Positions 34,466-45,405 of a DNA stretch of 64,000 bases are shown here, in pieces. The translations under genes and the position numbers were made by a program. The notes beneath the pieces were generated by a model. The model searched no databases. It was not told the DNA's origin and worked only from the letters and a program-made list of their open reading frames with translations. How positions within the stretch are numbered: the first letter of the stretch is position 1; each line of letters begins with the position of its first letter. Source of the stretch: Pseudisothecium myosuroides (Eukaryota > Streptophyta > Bryopsida > Hypnales > Lembophyllaceae); NCBI GenBank assembly GCA_951799445.1, contig OX637296.1, forward strand, positions 12,772,001-12,836,000, read 5' to 3'.

Positions 34466-35073
34466 GTAGAGTCTACCTTACTCTAAATCACCTTGGAATG
34501 CAAGAAGTTTAAACAAAGTAGCAATATAATAGTCATTTTTTGGTGATTTCTTCTGTAATAAGGAATTTTTTATTTTTTATTTTTTAATATAAATGGTGAA
34601 AAGTTAGAGACAAAAATTGGGAATATGTGGCAAAAATTTCAAGAACCTGGACTTCACAGATTGCAAGATAATAGGAGTACATGACATTTATTTAGGGCTT
34701 GAAGTTAGAAGAAAAATGTTGTTTTTCTAGAAACCACCCCAACATAGCTAATAAAGTTTGATTTCTCCAAGAATTTGATTTTAGAACTAAATTTTTGTTT
34801 TTTGACAATTTTATGCCATATTTTATTAGTTATATACATGCAAAATTTCAAAAGTCAATGAGGGTTTTAGCAAAAGATGCCCCAAAGATGCTTAAATAGC
34901 CCAAATTGCTCAATTTTTGTTTGAGCAGCATAACTTTTGATCCAGGCATCCAATTGGAATTTTTATTAATTCCCATGGGAGGGCGTGAGTGTTCCCACCT
35001 TTCGTCAAAATTTTGAGAACATCCATTAAAAATCAACTTCGTATGGTCCTACCCGAGTTTTGAAGTGCATGGA
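34466..35073. other. Shared stretch before the unit boundary
   Basis: Matches 62,695-63,318 of unit 2; part of the within-unit repeat described at 24,290. No gene. Confidence 0.4.
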
Positions 35074-35265
35074 TGGGCAATTTCGTTAAAATGGTGATAT
35101 TCCAAGTGCCACTTTGATGGAGTGCCATTTTCATCATCTACAATAGATATAGATTTCAAAGCGGCCATTTTGAACCATCTAGGACAAGTGTAAATTTAGA
35201 ACGGCCGTTCTAAACTGTTTTCATGCCATTCTAAAATAATATCGCCATTTTAACGAAATTGCCCA
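35074..35265. mobile_element. TGGGCAATTTC element (192 bp), unit 1 only
   Basis: Inverted ends TGGGCAATTTCGTTAAAATG and CATTTTAACGAAATTGCCCA; flanks CATGGA and GATGGA. The unit 2/3 junction has an empty site (GTGCATGGCACTTGG) at 63,316. Confidence 0.8.
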
Positions 35266-35403
35266 GATGGATACTCGGTTCGTAAGAGGTTAAGTTGAGG
35301 TTAAATTGGGCTATCTGTGTGAGATTTTACAGACAACTTAATGCAATTATTTTTCGAAAGCTAGCCAGCGCAGAAATTATATACTTGTCGTGTTTTTTTG
35401 CAA

Positions 35404-35457
35404 ATGATTGAATTCCGAGTCAGTGAGGACCCAATTTATGATGAGGCGATTCATTAA
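35404..35457 (+). other. 17-codon ORF, unit 2 copy
   Basis: MIEFRVSED then PIYDEAIH; 12 bases shorter, in frame, than the copies in units 1 and 3. See 534-599. Confidence 0.25.
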
Positions 35458-35708
35458 AAGCTTTGGTTGAGCCCAGAAATCAACAGTGAGCGAGCCACTA
35501 ACTTAGTAGCCAGCTGACACTGCGCACAATCGACTACAGGAAGAAGGTGCTCTATCCCTGGACACCAGGCTCTTCCTGACCAAGCGCCATACATGTGGTC
35601 ACAAGATACAATCCTAAGGACAAAAACATGACAAATATATAAAACAAAATTACGAGAGCGCCAATTCATCACCCTCTCGGTTCGGGCACTGCATTCAATC
35701 CAGCTTTA

Positions 35709-35912
35709 ATGAATTTGCACGGAATCATTGACTTCTGCCCAAGCATAATGCAAGGAATCGACAACGAGTATATATTCCTAAACTCCCGCCTGAACTGCGA
35801 ATTAAGAGCTGGCATCTTCAGTTGCCTGGACGTACAACTTGCACATGCCAAACTTCATTCAAACCAGCACCCACTCAGAGATCGAGCTGAACCTACTCGC
35901 TTGTTGAATTAG
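35709..35912 (+). CDS. 67-codon ORF, unit 2 only
   Basis: ATG to TAG, beginning MNLHGIIDFCPSIMQGIDNE and including RLNCELRAGIFSCLDVQLA. Unit 3 loses one base after GACTTCT and unit 1 diverges after the first 11 codons, though both keep pieces in other frames. It may be chance or a decayed exon. No family recognised. Confidence 0.2.
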   Translation: MNLHGIIDFCPSIMQGIDNEYIFLNSRLNCELRAGIFSCLDVQLAHAKLHSNQHPLRDRAEPTRLLN

Positions 35913-35929
35913 TGTGACACTACCGTAAT

Positions 35930-36530
35930 GGATGCTGAAAATCGGTACATGCTTACAGCTTTGAAACATTTTTTTCATTTCGAAAGCAGCTACGCAAGTG
36001 ATATGTAGAGTTTGGCAGATATACTTTGCAGGTCCATTGGTTGCGTTCCGTGTTCATTCATTTTATTGGTGGAAACGTGCTTGCTGGTGGAGTTTTTGTT
36101 GCATAATATGAACGTGAGTGCGACTAGCAGAGTGTCATTAGGCTGTCGTTTTCCAGTCTGAATGCTTAATTAGAATGGAAGCAGACGTTGGAAGCTAGAC
36201 TACGGTTTAGACGTTTAGCTAGACTAATTCGCTTATTGAAGTAGTGCGGCACTGGTGGATGATGAAAATCTGTGCACGCGCGCATGGTGTTTCGGAGCAT
36301 TTCCTTCCCTATAGAAAGCAGCTATGCAAGTGATTACAGTGTAGAGTCTTGCAGAAACATTTTGCAGGTCCTTGGCTCGATCTGGCAGGTATTCATTTTA
36401 TATCATTGCTGGAATTTGGTTTGCTAGTGGATTTTTGTTGCTTAATACGGAGTATGACCGTGGGTGCGAAAATTAAAAGGGCGTCATTAGTCCTCCATTT
36501 CCAGTCTGAGTGCTTAATTAGCATGTAACG
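35930..36530 (+). repeat. Internal direct duplication, unit 2 copy
   Basis: Counterpart of 1,050-1,575: copies at about 35,930-36,180 and 36,258-36,530, sharing GCAGCTA(C/T)GCAAGTGAT, TTTGCAGGTCC and GTCTGA(A/G)TGCTTAATTAG. Confidence 0.55.
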
Positions 36531-37453
36531 AGACTACGGTTTATTCCGAAGACTGGTTTCATCTGATATTTTGATTGGATCAATGAAAGCGTGTCGAGCA
36601 TGGTATGAAGAGGATAATCTTTTGTGCGAGAGAAGCAGGTGCCTTGTGTGCACAGTGTCGCGGCTCGTAGAAATTCAATGGATCAGTGGAAACTAGAAGC
36701 GGGACCGCTCTACGGCAAGATTATAGTTTTCATTCCAGTGATGGTTTATTAGCTGACATGCAATGGCCGGCTCTGCCAGTTAATAATTAGGACTCCATTG
36801 GACTGAACCAGTCGTACTGAAATCCGTCTTAGTTTTTGTTTTTTTTGACACAAATGAAACGGAATTTCAGTCTTAGTTTTTCAAAGCGACAGCTTGCCTA
36901 CCCTGACATACTTGTCTTTACAGTATATATGCACCGTTTGAAGGGAATGTTGTGATGGTTCTCTTGGGCTCACCTTCATTCATGTGATAGGATCCAGTCT
37001 AGGATTAAGTTGGAATATTGTAATTCGATTAGCGTACCTAGTGAACAGTAATAATTACTGTTCATCCCATTTACATCATTTTGTCTTATTTCTTGGGGGA
37101 GGGAGATGAAGGGACCATTGCAGTGAGAGACATTTAGTTCGTTATTGGTCGCGCTTCAACTGGCGTGGAAGAGAAAAGGAATCCGGGGTGGAAGGGAGGC
37201 CGACTTTGGGGGCTGACGGGGTGCAGGGGTGGGGTGGGGTGGGGACAATCACAAAACAAGTTTCAACCGCAAGGGTTTTGAGTATGTTCCAAGGTATCTC
37301 TAAGTAACCCTGTAACGTTCCTAAGCTTGACGCGGTTTGTCGGTTTGCATCCATCCTGAATATCTTCACAAACCCACATGCACTGATGCACCCCAGATTA
37401 TTAATGAAGTAAACCACTAACTCGGGAACATGAAACTATCTCATACCTTCCAG
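36531..37453. other. Gene-free stretch, unit 2
   Basis: Matches 1,576-2,437. It includes about 240 bases (36,720-36,968) not in unit 1. Within these, GAAATCCGTCTTAG and ACGGAATTTCAGTCTTAG form a small inverted pair. A minus-strand open frame at 37,142-37,417 is not open in unit 1 and is not called. Confidence 0.4.
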
Positions 37454-37552
37454 GATGTTGGGTGCCTGTGTTGTGTCGACTGCAACAGAAGATGGGACGA
37501 ACAATCACGACCCTACCAGCCACACAGAACCCAAGTAGCGTTCACTTTACAG
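37454..37552 (+). CDS. Cys-rich exon, unit 2 copy, open
   Basis: 33 codons in phase 0 between CTTCCAG (AG at 37,452-37,453) and GT at 37,553. Reads DVGCLCCVDCNRRWDEQSRP and YQPHRTQVAFTLQ. C-x-C-C-x2-C cluster. Joins in phase 0, over a 338-base GT-AG interval, to the acidic exon at 37,891. Unit 1 has a stop in place of the Gln in WDEQ. The start of the gene upstream is not found. Family unknown. Confidence 0.5.
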
Positions 37553-37890
37553 GTGATTACTTCTACTTGCTTTGTTCAAGAATAGTTCTGAATGTTCAAT
37601 TTTTGCAATTATTCTCCACTGATAGCTCTTACAGAAGTAACATTCACTGGTATTTGTAAACTGAGGAGTAATTATGTTCTTACAATCAACATATGTAAAG
37701 TTGTGCACAGTTTCTCGTATGTCCCCGTTTTCAGAAATGCTTTAACCTCTTCACTGTGTGCAAGTCCGGTTCACTAGCTTGCCTCTGTGGTCTTGGCATG
37801 AGGTGACTGGCATATATACAGTATATACGTACGCACATCGATCAAATGGAGAAGTGCAGCCAGTTCTGCATCGTGAGTGAGTATTATTAG

Positions 37891-38328
37891 GGGGTGTCAA
37901 AGTACGAGACTAAATATGTCTGCAAGATTCTTCATTTCGAGGCAGACGATAATTTGAATCTCGAATTCTCGTCTGAAAGCCTTGAAGAGACTGACAATTA
38001 CAGTATGTAGCTTGAGCAAATCTCCTTCTTCGGAGGAATAGTCTTGTACTCTGACACCCTCTCTAGTGATACTGACGACGGCTATGGATTCAAGCATGGC
38101 AAGAATATATGCACTTCCAACAACGCCAATTCATCCCAGGTACGAGATGACAGTGACAGACTCCTATTTTTCTGCAAGTCTTGCTCGTTTTGGAATGAAC
38201 AAATGATTGGGCATTTAGTTTCGTTTCCAGTCTTGGCACGATTTCCTAAGCAGATTGTCATGGCCGGTTCACCAAATGTGCACTATTCATCACGAGTATA
38301 TTCTGGCCCTACCGGGTCGAAGGGTTAG
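37891..38328 (+). pseudogene. Acidic plus CKSC exon, unit 2 copy with one stop
   Basis: One frame for 146 codons, GVSKYETKYVCKILHFEADD at the start, SDTLSSDTDDGYGF in the middle, FFCKSCSFWNEQMIGH and ARFPKQIVMAGSPNVHYSS near the end. It is broken only by TAG at 38,008-38,010, which lies in about 21 bases not present in unit 1. Unit 1 lacks this stop but has a frameshift further on, so the ancestor was probably open throughout. The two Cys motifs of this and the preceding exon might form a metal site; this is speculation. Confidence 0.5.
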
Positions 38329-39661
38329 CTAGGCATGCCAGGGAATCTCATGCAAATTTTATATTATTCATTTATTTGTTTTATGGTAAAAAGAGATATT
38401 CTAAGGGCCTGCATCCCGACTGTAGCCACGAACAATGAGATGAGTGAGATTAACTGAATCGTGTCTGTGTCCAACTTCCTTCATCCGAGGGTGAGCATCT
38501 CACGAGTGGTGGTAGAATATTTTTCGATTTTCAGCGTAGGCGGCTATGGTTGGAGTATCTCTCAAGATTTGATGAGTAATTTTTTTTTGCTTTATTACAT
38601 AGTAACGAACCAAATCTAAAACGTTTTCTTAAGGCCGGTCGCTATTTAGTGTGGCTCAGTCAATGATTACTTGTAGAGTTGGCACTTGGCAGCTGTCAAA
38701 ACAAAACAAAAAATAAATCATCATTCAACATTAATCGGGGATGCCTGTTGCACTCTTCTTCTGGAAATGTGGATGATTGAGACTTTGAGAGAAAACAGGT
38801 GAAATTTTAGAGTAAAATGAAATTATGAATACGCTAAGTCGATCAGTACAAAACATTTTTGACAAGCGTTCGTTGAAGTGGAGCAATTTCAGAGCCAAAA
38901 TTTGTGACATAAAGGTCTAAAATCTAGGTGTAGTATGGATTTGCGTTTCAGAACAGGTGTATTGAAAGGTACCAAAGTATAGGAATTCCGTCAATTTAAC
39001 GAAATTGACGTTATTTCACTTATTTGTAGTTGAGCCCTTGGTTTCTTCACCTCCTTGCCAAGAATATAATTAAGGCCATTTCAATATTCTTTGAGAATGT
39101 AATCGAACTCTAGCTGCTGATAGTATCAAATTCTTCACATTCCAAAATACAATTTTGGTAGAACTACATTCTTCAAGATGACATTCTAAAATTAGGTTGC
39201 CTTGTAAAGTTAGGTATCCTCTTATAACATATTTGTAAATGTTTGAAGTTTTAATTCTAATATCTAAATCTTGGGTACATAATGAAAACTCTAGGGTGCC
39301 TTAAGTCTATCATAAATTAGTTCATATGTAATTCTATGACTCGAAATGATTTTGATCGAGTTCCACAGTTCCTGCCCCAGAAATGAGGACTGTAAGCAGG
39401 GCTCAGGGGCAGTAAGTGTGGAACTCGATCAGTCATTACTGCCCTCACTGAAATGAGCCTACGGTTACTTTCATTAGGGATTGAAGATCTATACCAATGC
39501 AAATGCGGTAACAATGTTTAAGATTGCTAGGTTAACTTGCAATGAAATTTGGCATCAGTGCGTCTCTGGAGTGCCGAAAGTTTATTTTATGACCTATTAT
39601 TTTAATTTCGTTGGGGTAGGCCTCCCTAGTCTGTGAATTATGTTATCATCAAAATATGCAG
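38329..39661. other. Gene-free stretch, unit 2
   Basis: Matches 3,293-4,631; contains the hairpin at 39,348. No shared frame. Confidence 0.4.
39348..39431. repeat. Conserved hairpin, unit 2 copy
   Basis: GATTTTGATCGAGTTCCACA...CTGCCCC pairs with GGGGCAG...TGTGGAACTCGATCA. Counterpart of 4,341-4,429. Confidence 0.55.
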
Positions 39662-39886
39662 GTCAGGATGCAAGTGCGCAAGACTCACTTCTCCCTGGTA
39701 AGTTGTTCTTCCTTCTATTTCAAAATGAAGTATACAGCAAAGCCTTTTGAAAGCAATACCTTTGTAGGTTTGAAACCGTCTGGTCGCGTCACAGGAGAAA
39801 TCCAGTATAAATATTGGACAAATGCCCTAAAGTTGGTGTCTGTGGATTTGAACAAATGTTCTTTTATGTCCATATTCCTTTCCTAG
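39662..39886 (+). CDS. Open exon-like frame (TFVGLKPSGRV), unit 2
   Basis: After ATATGCAG the frame is open for 74 codons to TAG: VRMQVRKTHFSLVSC, then KPFESNTFVGLKPSGRVTGE and YWTNALKLVSV. Unit 1 shares the TFVGLK-SGRVTGE part but is frameshifted and carries a SINE-like insert. A strong donor GTAAGT after the first 36 bases leaves it open whether only a 36-base exon is used. Function unknown. Confidence 0.4.
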   Translation, partial: VRMQVRKTHFSLVSCSSFYFKMKYTAKPFESNTFVGLKPSGRVTGEIQYKYWTNALKLVSVDLNKCSFMSIFLS

Positions 39887-40376
39887 AGTATCCTAGAGTA
39901 TCCTAAAATTCTGCAGTTGCATTGTCTGTACGGGACTTTCGATAAAGGTCCAGTATTTGGGCATTACTGTGGGTAACGAGTAACGACGTAACGACCAGCT
40001 AAGACTTGGCATTACCGCATGGTAACGCTTGTTAAGCAGGTTGTTGCCCCTTGCTGATGTTTTCGCTGATGGAGATGGTCACATTTGTTGAACTTAAATG
40101 GCGAGTTTCAGAGTGTAAAATTGTGATTTAAAAAAAATTAAAAAATGGCGCAAATCCATCCCATGGTAACCAAGCAAAGCCCCACCCCAACCGAATGCAA
40201 ATTGTGACTTCGAAGGAGACTGACCTTTTTTTTTTCTAGGTTAAAAAAAGTAGACTAGCTAGATACATGGGGCAAGTCTACTGCGTTCAAGAGTGAAAAC
40301 ATTAACCCTCAAGCGCTTTTCAGATTTGAGTTTTTATTTTACTTCTAAACGGACCAAGGTAGATATGAGTTTTCAG
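39887..40376. other. Gene-free stretch, unit 2
   Basis: Matches 5,317-5,935; no shared frame seen. Confidence 0.35.
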
Positions 40377-40562
40377 TTAGGCGACACTAACGGTGCCAAT
40401 GTCAATAAAATTCGTCATTATTCCTGGTCCCTGTGGCAAAACGATCGAGGCTTTCCGATTGTCAGTAACCCCAAATGCATACATTTCTATTTTTCAATGG
40501 CTTGGAAATATGTTAATTTTGACGATAGATCTGCTAGAGCGCAGATCCCAAGACAAAGTTGA
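40377..40562 (+). CDS. LGDTNG exon, unit 2 copy, open
   Basis: After GAGTTTTCAG, 61 codons to TGA: LGDTNGANVNKIRHYSWSLW, QNDRGFPIVSNPKC, IHFYFSMAWKYVNF, then RAQIPRQS. The unit 1 copy has a one-base insertion in SWS-L. A donor may lie before the stop (GT in TATGTTAATT), but unit 1 does not conserve it. Aromatic-rich; no known domain recognised. Confidence 0.45.
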   Translation, partial: LGDTNGANVNKIRHYSWSLWQNDRGFPIVSNPKCIHFYFSMAWKYVNFDDRSARAQIPRQS

Positions 40563-40682
40563 ATTGGTCAGCCCGTAGGTGTGGGCAAGCGGGACGCTTA
40601 GGTTATCTCACAAGTCATACGGACAATCGTACCGAATTTAGACGTGCCAGTTTCTTTCGTTTCGTGACTACCCTTAACACAG

Positions 40683-40850
40683 TTACTCTCATTGTTTCAC
40701 AAATCCTCACGAGCCCTTTCGTTCGAGTTTTCTTTCAAGTTTCAAGCGGCCACTTCGACGGTTCTTGCTTCACACTTCAGAGTCATCAATCACGCGGCGA
40801 TTGTACATGTTGCTGTGGTACGAATCTCTCCCTTAAGCCTTTTCGAATGA
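40683..40850 (+). CDS. Stop-terminated exon, unit 2 copy
   Basis: Phase-0 frame after AACACAG, 55 codons to TGA: LFHKSSRALSFEFSFKF at the start and RVINHAAIVHVAVVRISP then LSLFE at the end. Frame agrees with unit 1 (6,288-6,503) at both ends although the middle differs by a large deletion plus a compensating seven-base insertion. Probable last exon of the Cys-rich gene. Confidence 0.45.
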   Translation, partial: LLSLFHKSSRALSFEFSFKFQAATSTVLASHFRVINHAAIVHVAVVRISPLSLFE

Positions 40851-41190
40851 CCGCGCCGCAGCTGTAGCTAATGATGCTTGCTTGAAGGTTTAAACCTTTC
40901 AAGCTCGGTAGGCGTAAGGGTTTTGTGATTTACTGTCCGATCATGATCGTATAGATAGATCGACTGCACGATGGTTGTTGAGTTGATTACAACAAGTAGG
41001 TCGGTACGTTACTGTTATATACCTTTGCTTCCGTGGTGCAACAAGGTCGGAACTAATGAAAACCTAAATTATACTTGGCCTAGTTTCTTTAGCTTGAGGG
41101 TCCTGCAGTAGCTTTTGCAACTGCGACTCCCAAGCTTTAGAAACCAGGACTTGTGTAATTTAGGTTTTCAGACGCCCGCCTTGAAATACC
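40851..41190. other. Spacer, unit 2
   Basis: Matches 6,504-6,855; no conserved frame. Confidence 0.35.
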
Positions 41191-41502
41191 ATGAATCTCC
41201 GCCAATGTAACGAATTGGACGCTTTCTACCGGTGGATCGGCTCGTCGATCTTCATATTGTTGCGATCAGCAGTATTCAACGCAGCCGCACGTTTCAAATT
41301 TCAACTGATATTTACAAGTATGCATGTAACGTACTACCTCCTTTTGGAAATAGTGTATCCATTCTCAATGGTGATTGCACTGAGGATAGATACACTATTT
41401 CCAAACGGAGGTAGTAGAAGTTTAGTTGTGAGCAATATCGACTTTGTTGACTTTCAAAAATTCCGTGATCATAGTCTGTCTCGAGTCACTTCATTCATAT
41501 AG
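41191..41502 (+). pseudogene. YRWIGSSIF exon, unit 2 copy, disrupted
   Basis: MNLRQCNELDAFYRWIGSSI and FILLRSAVFNAAARFKFQLI match the unit 1 frame at 6,855-6,990. A one-base loss just upstream separates it from the acceptor-like TTTTCAG, and the MITE at 41,334 and more foreign sequence to about 41,460 replace the rest. Confidence 0.35.
41334..41414. mobile_element. 81-bp Stowaway-like MITE, unit 2 only
   Basis: Inverted ends CTACCTCCTTTTGGAAATAG and CTATTTCCAAACGGAGGTAG, flanked by TA. Unit 1 lacks it near 6,995. The CTACCTCCGTTTGGAAATA-type end resembles plant Stowaway MITE ends (CTCCCTCCGT...), recalled from memory. It is the only plant-like signature found. Confidence 0.7.
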
Positions 41503-41829
41503 AACGCCGCGCAGAACTACAAAAGCCTAGCCTGTCGCAGGTCTAAGCTAAGAATGCGTAAAATCAGGCAATGTCTTATTGCATTCCTTACCCCTAAAGT
41601 TGCAACTTATCTGGTCAATTGGATAAACAGCACACCCTTAGAACTCAATCCGATGGTTTATATATGAGTTCCCTTTCGGTGTCTTCCCTTTCAATTTTCC
41701 TCTGACTAAGTTCCAAGTTCTGATTTTAACTTCCTGGTTTGCATGTGTTAGATTCGCGGATCGATCAAACGTCGAAGGAGTTATCTGCAACCGCCAATCG
41801 GCTATTCATTAGGGTGTTGATTTACAGAT
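41503..41829. other. Spacer before the two-exon gene, unit 2
   Basis: Matches 7,049-7,378. The other frames that stay open across this segment are not consistent between units. Confidence 0.35.
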
Positions 41830-42819
41830 ATGACACATTCGAAATTCAACCTGGATGGTCCTGCTTTCGAACATTCTACACAACAAGTTATACAACCAAA
41901 TCACGTCATGCTGTTACAGGAAGAAGAGGAGGTTTTGGAAGCAGACGTTGATACTCAACTTCTCCAGACACCTCCAGGTATTTGAGCTTGCTCGGTTTGT
42001 ATACTGCACTAGCCTTGCTAGATTAGATCGTTCTAGAATGTCATCTGCTATTAGTTTAAGTGTTCATGGTCAATTGATCATAGTAGGCTCCCGTAGCTAT
42101 TCACACCTGCGAATAATTAATTCCCTTGAGCAGGGTGACCATTTCGTTGAGCTAGTAAATTTGTTTGTATATCTTACGTACCTTAACTTGTCATTCATTA
42201 TATTAGACTCCTGCGGTAGCTGTCATTGACTGATCATTTGCCAACTGGTATCAAAAAACTCCCCTAGTTTCCTCATGCCTGTAGGTATAGTGTGAAATAT
42301 ACTGTTTGAAATAGGGTAAAATTAGCTACCGCCAAACACCCTGCTTGATGAATTCGGGAAACTTGATATTTATCCTTCAATACTGATAAACGAATAGAAA
42401 TGCGTCCACGCACTGTTTAGGGACTCCTCGATCAATTAATCTAAGGCAAGAAACTGTGTGCGTGAATTAGTTCTATTCTAGATTGACATTGGAATACTTG
42501 GAAATGTATAGTTGAATAATCGATTAATATCGTGTAACAATTCAATGCAGTGTCACCAGCGCAGCAAGAAGAGCAAGAAGAGCAAGGAGAGCAAGCTGCA
42601 GCTGATGCCCCGGAGAATTTGTTACTGAAATGTATTTTGGAAGTTGCCTGTGATCACCTCCATGCTTTTCAGGAGTATGAGCATTACTCCTTCACTGTCA
42701 ACTCAGTTTCAGATTGTGATGTCCCCGAAGACGAGCTTACCGAAGAAATGGAAGAAGAGGATCAGCTGGTCCTAGCGAGCTTGCATGAGGAGGAAGGTGT
42801 TTATCCTGAAGCAGAGTGA
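41830..42819 (+). CDS. Two-exon gene of unknown function, unit 2 copy
   Basis: Proposed CDS joins 41,830-41,977 and 42,551-42,819 (417 bases, 138 residues). Exon 1: MTHSKFNLDGPAFEHSTQQV, then an acidic insertion of five residues (EEVLEAD region) relative to unit 1. Intron of 573 bases, CCTCCAG/GT to CAATGCAG, phase 1. Exon 2: SPAQQEEQEEQGEQAAADAP, then ACDHLHAFQEYEHYSF, four extra residues (VSDC), DVPEDELTEEMEEEDQL and an acidic tail to TGA. All length differences from unit 1 are multiples of three. Strongly acidic, Glu/Gln-rich at the start of exon 2. No recognised domain. Expression cannot be judged. Confidence 0.6.
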
Positions 42820-43050
42820 TGCTGGAGCTCCAGAGACCTGAGAGCCTCGTCATGGCTCTTCAGAAGCATTCGACCAAGTCAGATCAACTAGCTCTTCAAA
42901 TGGGCATTTTCAACAACTCTAGCAGGAACATTACCTTCGGAGGCCTGTGAATGATGCCAGCAAGTATTGGCAAGGTATGCAGATCTTACAGTTTGCATTG
43001 TGTGGACGTACATTAAATGGATCAAGTGAGGAATCGATCAATAAAGACTA
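42820..43050 (+). pseudogene. 3' extension block, unit 2, several frames
   Basis: Contains MALQKHSTKSDQLALQMGIF and NNSS in one frame, then YWQGMQILQFALCGRTLNG and SSEESINKD-stop in another after a lost base at GGAGGCC. Nucleotides match unit 1 (8,356-8,595) closely, where the later part is in the exon 2 frame. Confidence 0.4.
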
Positions 43051-44028
43051 AGGGGTTTTGATGCCCTTCTCCACGTACAACATCAAGGTTTATATAACGT
43101 ACGTCAAAAGTTAAATACTGTAGGTTTCCGGAAATGTATCCATAGTGTATAGACTTAATTAACTAGTCAGACTCAAATGCCTTGTTGACCTCTCAAATCT
43201 TTCTTTTTCATGATACATGTTGCTGGAAGCACAGGTAGCGTGCTATATACCGGTATAATCAGAATTTTGTTGTCTTCGTTCCCACATTCAGAGCCAGCTT
43301 TTCTCGACCTAGGTCGAATATATGACCGGCAGTAGCTGATCACACAGCTAGCTAGGATGCTCAATTGTGAGTAAGTTTACAAGCTTAGGAACCATACGCG
43401 ACTGTCCTCCTCATGTAACTTGTGTAATTCTTTTTCTGTGGTGAAATTATCGCTTGTTTTCGCCAGACAGTTATATATCCTGCCGGCAGTCCAGCAGACA
43501 AATTAGTGCTCCAGATATAATGATATATATATCGTCCTCACCTTAGAAGCATTTTGAAGTACTCTCTTGGTAGTATTAATGTACGGAGGGACAGACCTAA
43601 GAAACCTCCCTGTGAAGCAGATGGAGTATATATTTCTTTTGAGTTTTGATGTTTTTGATGTTCCGCTGAAATGGGTTAACGTTTTTTTTAGTTATTGCGG
43701 CCTTGAACTTCTTGCTGATTAACCTGATTTTGATTTGAAGTTAGTAACCGTGAAAGCAAACTACTTATTGATAGTTCTACTCATTTGCATGATTTTTGGG
43801 AGGAACATAGAGCTAGGTAAACCATTTTGATTTTTCAAGATTGTCCATGAGATTGATGAGATTGAGGTTTCAGTTTTATCGTGATCTTTTTAATCTTTTC
43901 CCCGATAAAGTGTAACTGATATAAAACTTGGTATATAATTTCACCAAAGAAAGACCTGGTATACTTATTAAATACTTATTAAATATACTTCTTGTATTAC
44001 TCATTATTGTAATGATCATTAGATTCAG
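43051..44028. other. 3' flank of the gene region, unit 2
   Basis: Matches 8,596-9,290, then 10,217-10,300, then 11,266-11,490, with the unit 1 inserts absent. The empty site of the 9,295 element is at about 43,700. No gene. Confidence 0.45.
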
Positions 44029-44032
44029 TTAT

Positions 44033-44762
44033 GGGTGATTGCAAGAAACACTTAGTACTATTTTTGTCACACGTAGCCGGCTGATTTGTTTTTTGAACAC
44101 GACTTCTTCGTTTTGGATCCAAATGACTCACGATTTGTAATGCAAGTATTCATAATCATTATACACTTTGTCTAATTTTTGGCAATTTAAAAAATATATA
44201 TATTATTTAAAAACAGCCCCCAATTTAAAGTCACACTTGCCAGTTGGGGGGGTTTTAGTATTATTCAGTACCCAAAAAAACGAAAATAAAGCTGAAATTT
44301 GGAATAAATGGTCTTCTAATAGATTTGTAGCTACGTAGAGAAGGAATTCTATAAATAGTTATTTTTGTATTGTGTGGAAGTCCACAAAGTGAGCTTCTTT
44401 CCGCTTGCATTTTAGAACATATAAAATATTATTTTGGTGGATTTTTTGGTTAATGACCATCTCCATAAAGTTTTTACAAATGGCCAATTTTTATTTTATT
44501 TATTTAATTTTTTTCCCTATTTTTAACTAATTAAAGCATCAAGTGTCTATTTTCTTGAGAATTAGCACTTTTCTAGTTCTCCCACTTAAAGGATTTTCTT
44601 TTGCTTTTCCTTTGGTGGTTCTCTTCATCTTTAAGGTATATACATTGGCCATATTTTTTATATTTTTTAAAAATTATTTTTCTAATTTTAAAGTATCCTA
44701 GAAAAAACCACAAGTTTTCTTGAAAACGCAACAAATAGTACAAGTATTTCTTGCAATCACCC
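44033..44762. mobile_element. GGGTGATTGCA element (730 bp), unit 2 only
   Basis: Ends GGGTGATTGCAAGAAACACT and AGTATTTCTTGCAATCACC plus C, flanked by TTAT on both sides. Inverted ends of about 35 bases, not a full hairpin. Absent from unit 1 at 11,490. A TGGGCAATTTC element follows immediately. Confidence 0.8.
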
Positions 44763-44766
44763 TTAT

Positions 44767-44957
44767 AGGCAATTTCATTAAAATGGCGGTATTCCAAGTG
44801 CCACTTTGACAGTGTGCCATTTTCACCATCTAAGACAGTTATAGATTTCAGAATGGCCATTCTGAACTATCTAAGACAAGTATAGATTTAGAACAGCCGT
44901 TCTGAACTGTTTTCATGCCATTTTAAAATAATACCACCATTTTAATGAAATTGCCCT
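44767..44957. mobile_element. GGCAATTTC element, unit 2 only
   Basis: Inverted ends GGCAATTTCATTAAAATGGC and CATTTTAATGAAATTGCCC, with GAC-AG-TATAGATTT-AGA repeats inside. Absent from unit 1 at 11,490. Target duplication obscured by the adjacent element. Confidence 0.7.
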
Positions 44958-45405
44958 TAATTCCACTTTTTCCATTGAAATTGTACCAACTGATATCATT
45001 TAAGTATCTAATATTAATCTCCAAATTCACATTATCAGATTGTTTGCCCTATAAGGGACGACATGGATTTTAGGCAAGCTTGTATAACCTCAACTTTCGA
45101 TGTAATTTTTTGAAATTTTTCTTAAGATAAAAAATCACATTAGCTTTTTAGGAATATAATTTTTATATCAATCAATGTCCGGGAGCAAAAGTTATGCCAC
45201 AATAAGTTCAAAATGGGGAGACGTGGTAACAAAAAAAATCCTCAAAAATTTGAAATTACTATTTTTTTTTTTAAATTCTCATAGATTATAATATTGTCTA
45301 CATGGAAAACTTTGATTCATTCCATTTGGTCCATTTGAACTGGTAATGTAAAAGTTATGGACTATGGAACTTCTTATTTTGCAAACAATCGTAGAAAAGT
45401 CTTAA

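Larger units (their letters stand above)
166..35290 (+). repeat. Tandem unit 1 (about 35 kb)
   Basis: First complete copy of the large tandem unit. Its landmarks recur in the same order and orientation in unit 2: the small ORF at 534, Cys-rich exon at 2,438, hairpin at 4,341, two-exon gene at 7,379, and the AT-rich blocks at 11.3, 14.8, 24.3, 29.4 and 31.4 kb. By eye, aligned parts differ at roughly one base in ten plus indels. Unit 1 is longer than unit 2 mainly because of unit-specific insertions at 9.3, 10.3, 13.0, 16.6, 27.3, 28.3, 30.2, 32.3 and 33.7 kb. Confidence 0.88.

Noticed and set aside
37142..37417. 91-codon minus-strand frame
   Set aside because: The counterpart in unit 1 (1,980-2,200) has stops in this frame; the similarity does not look like protein conservation.
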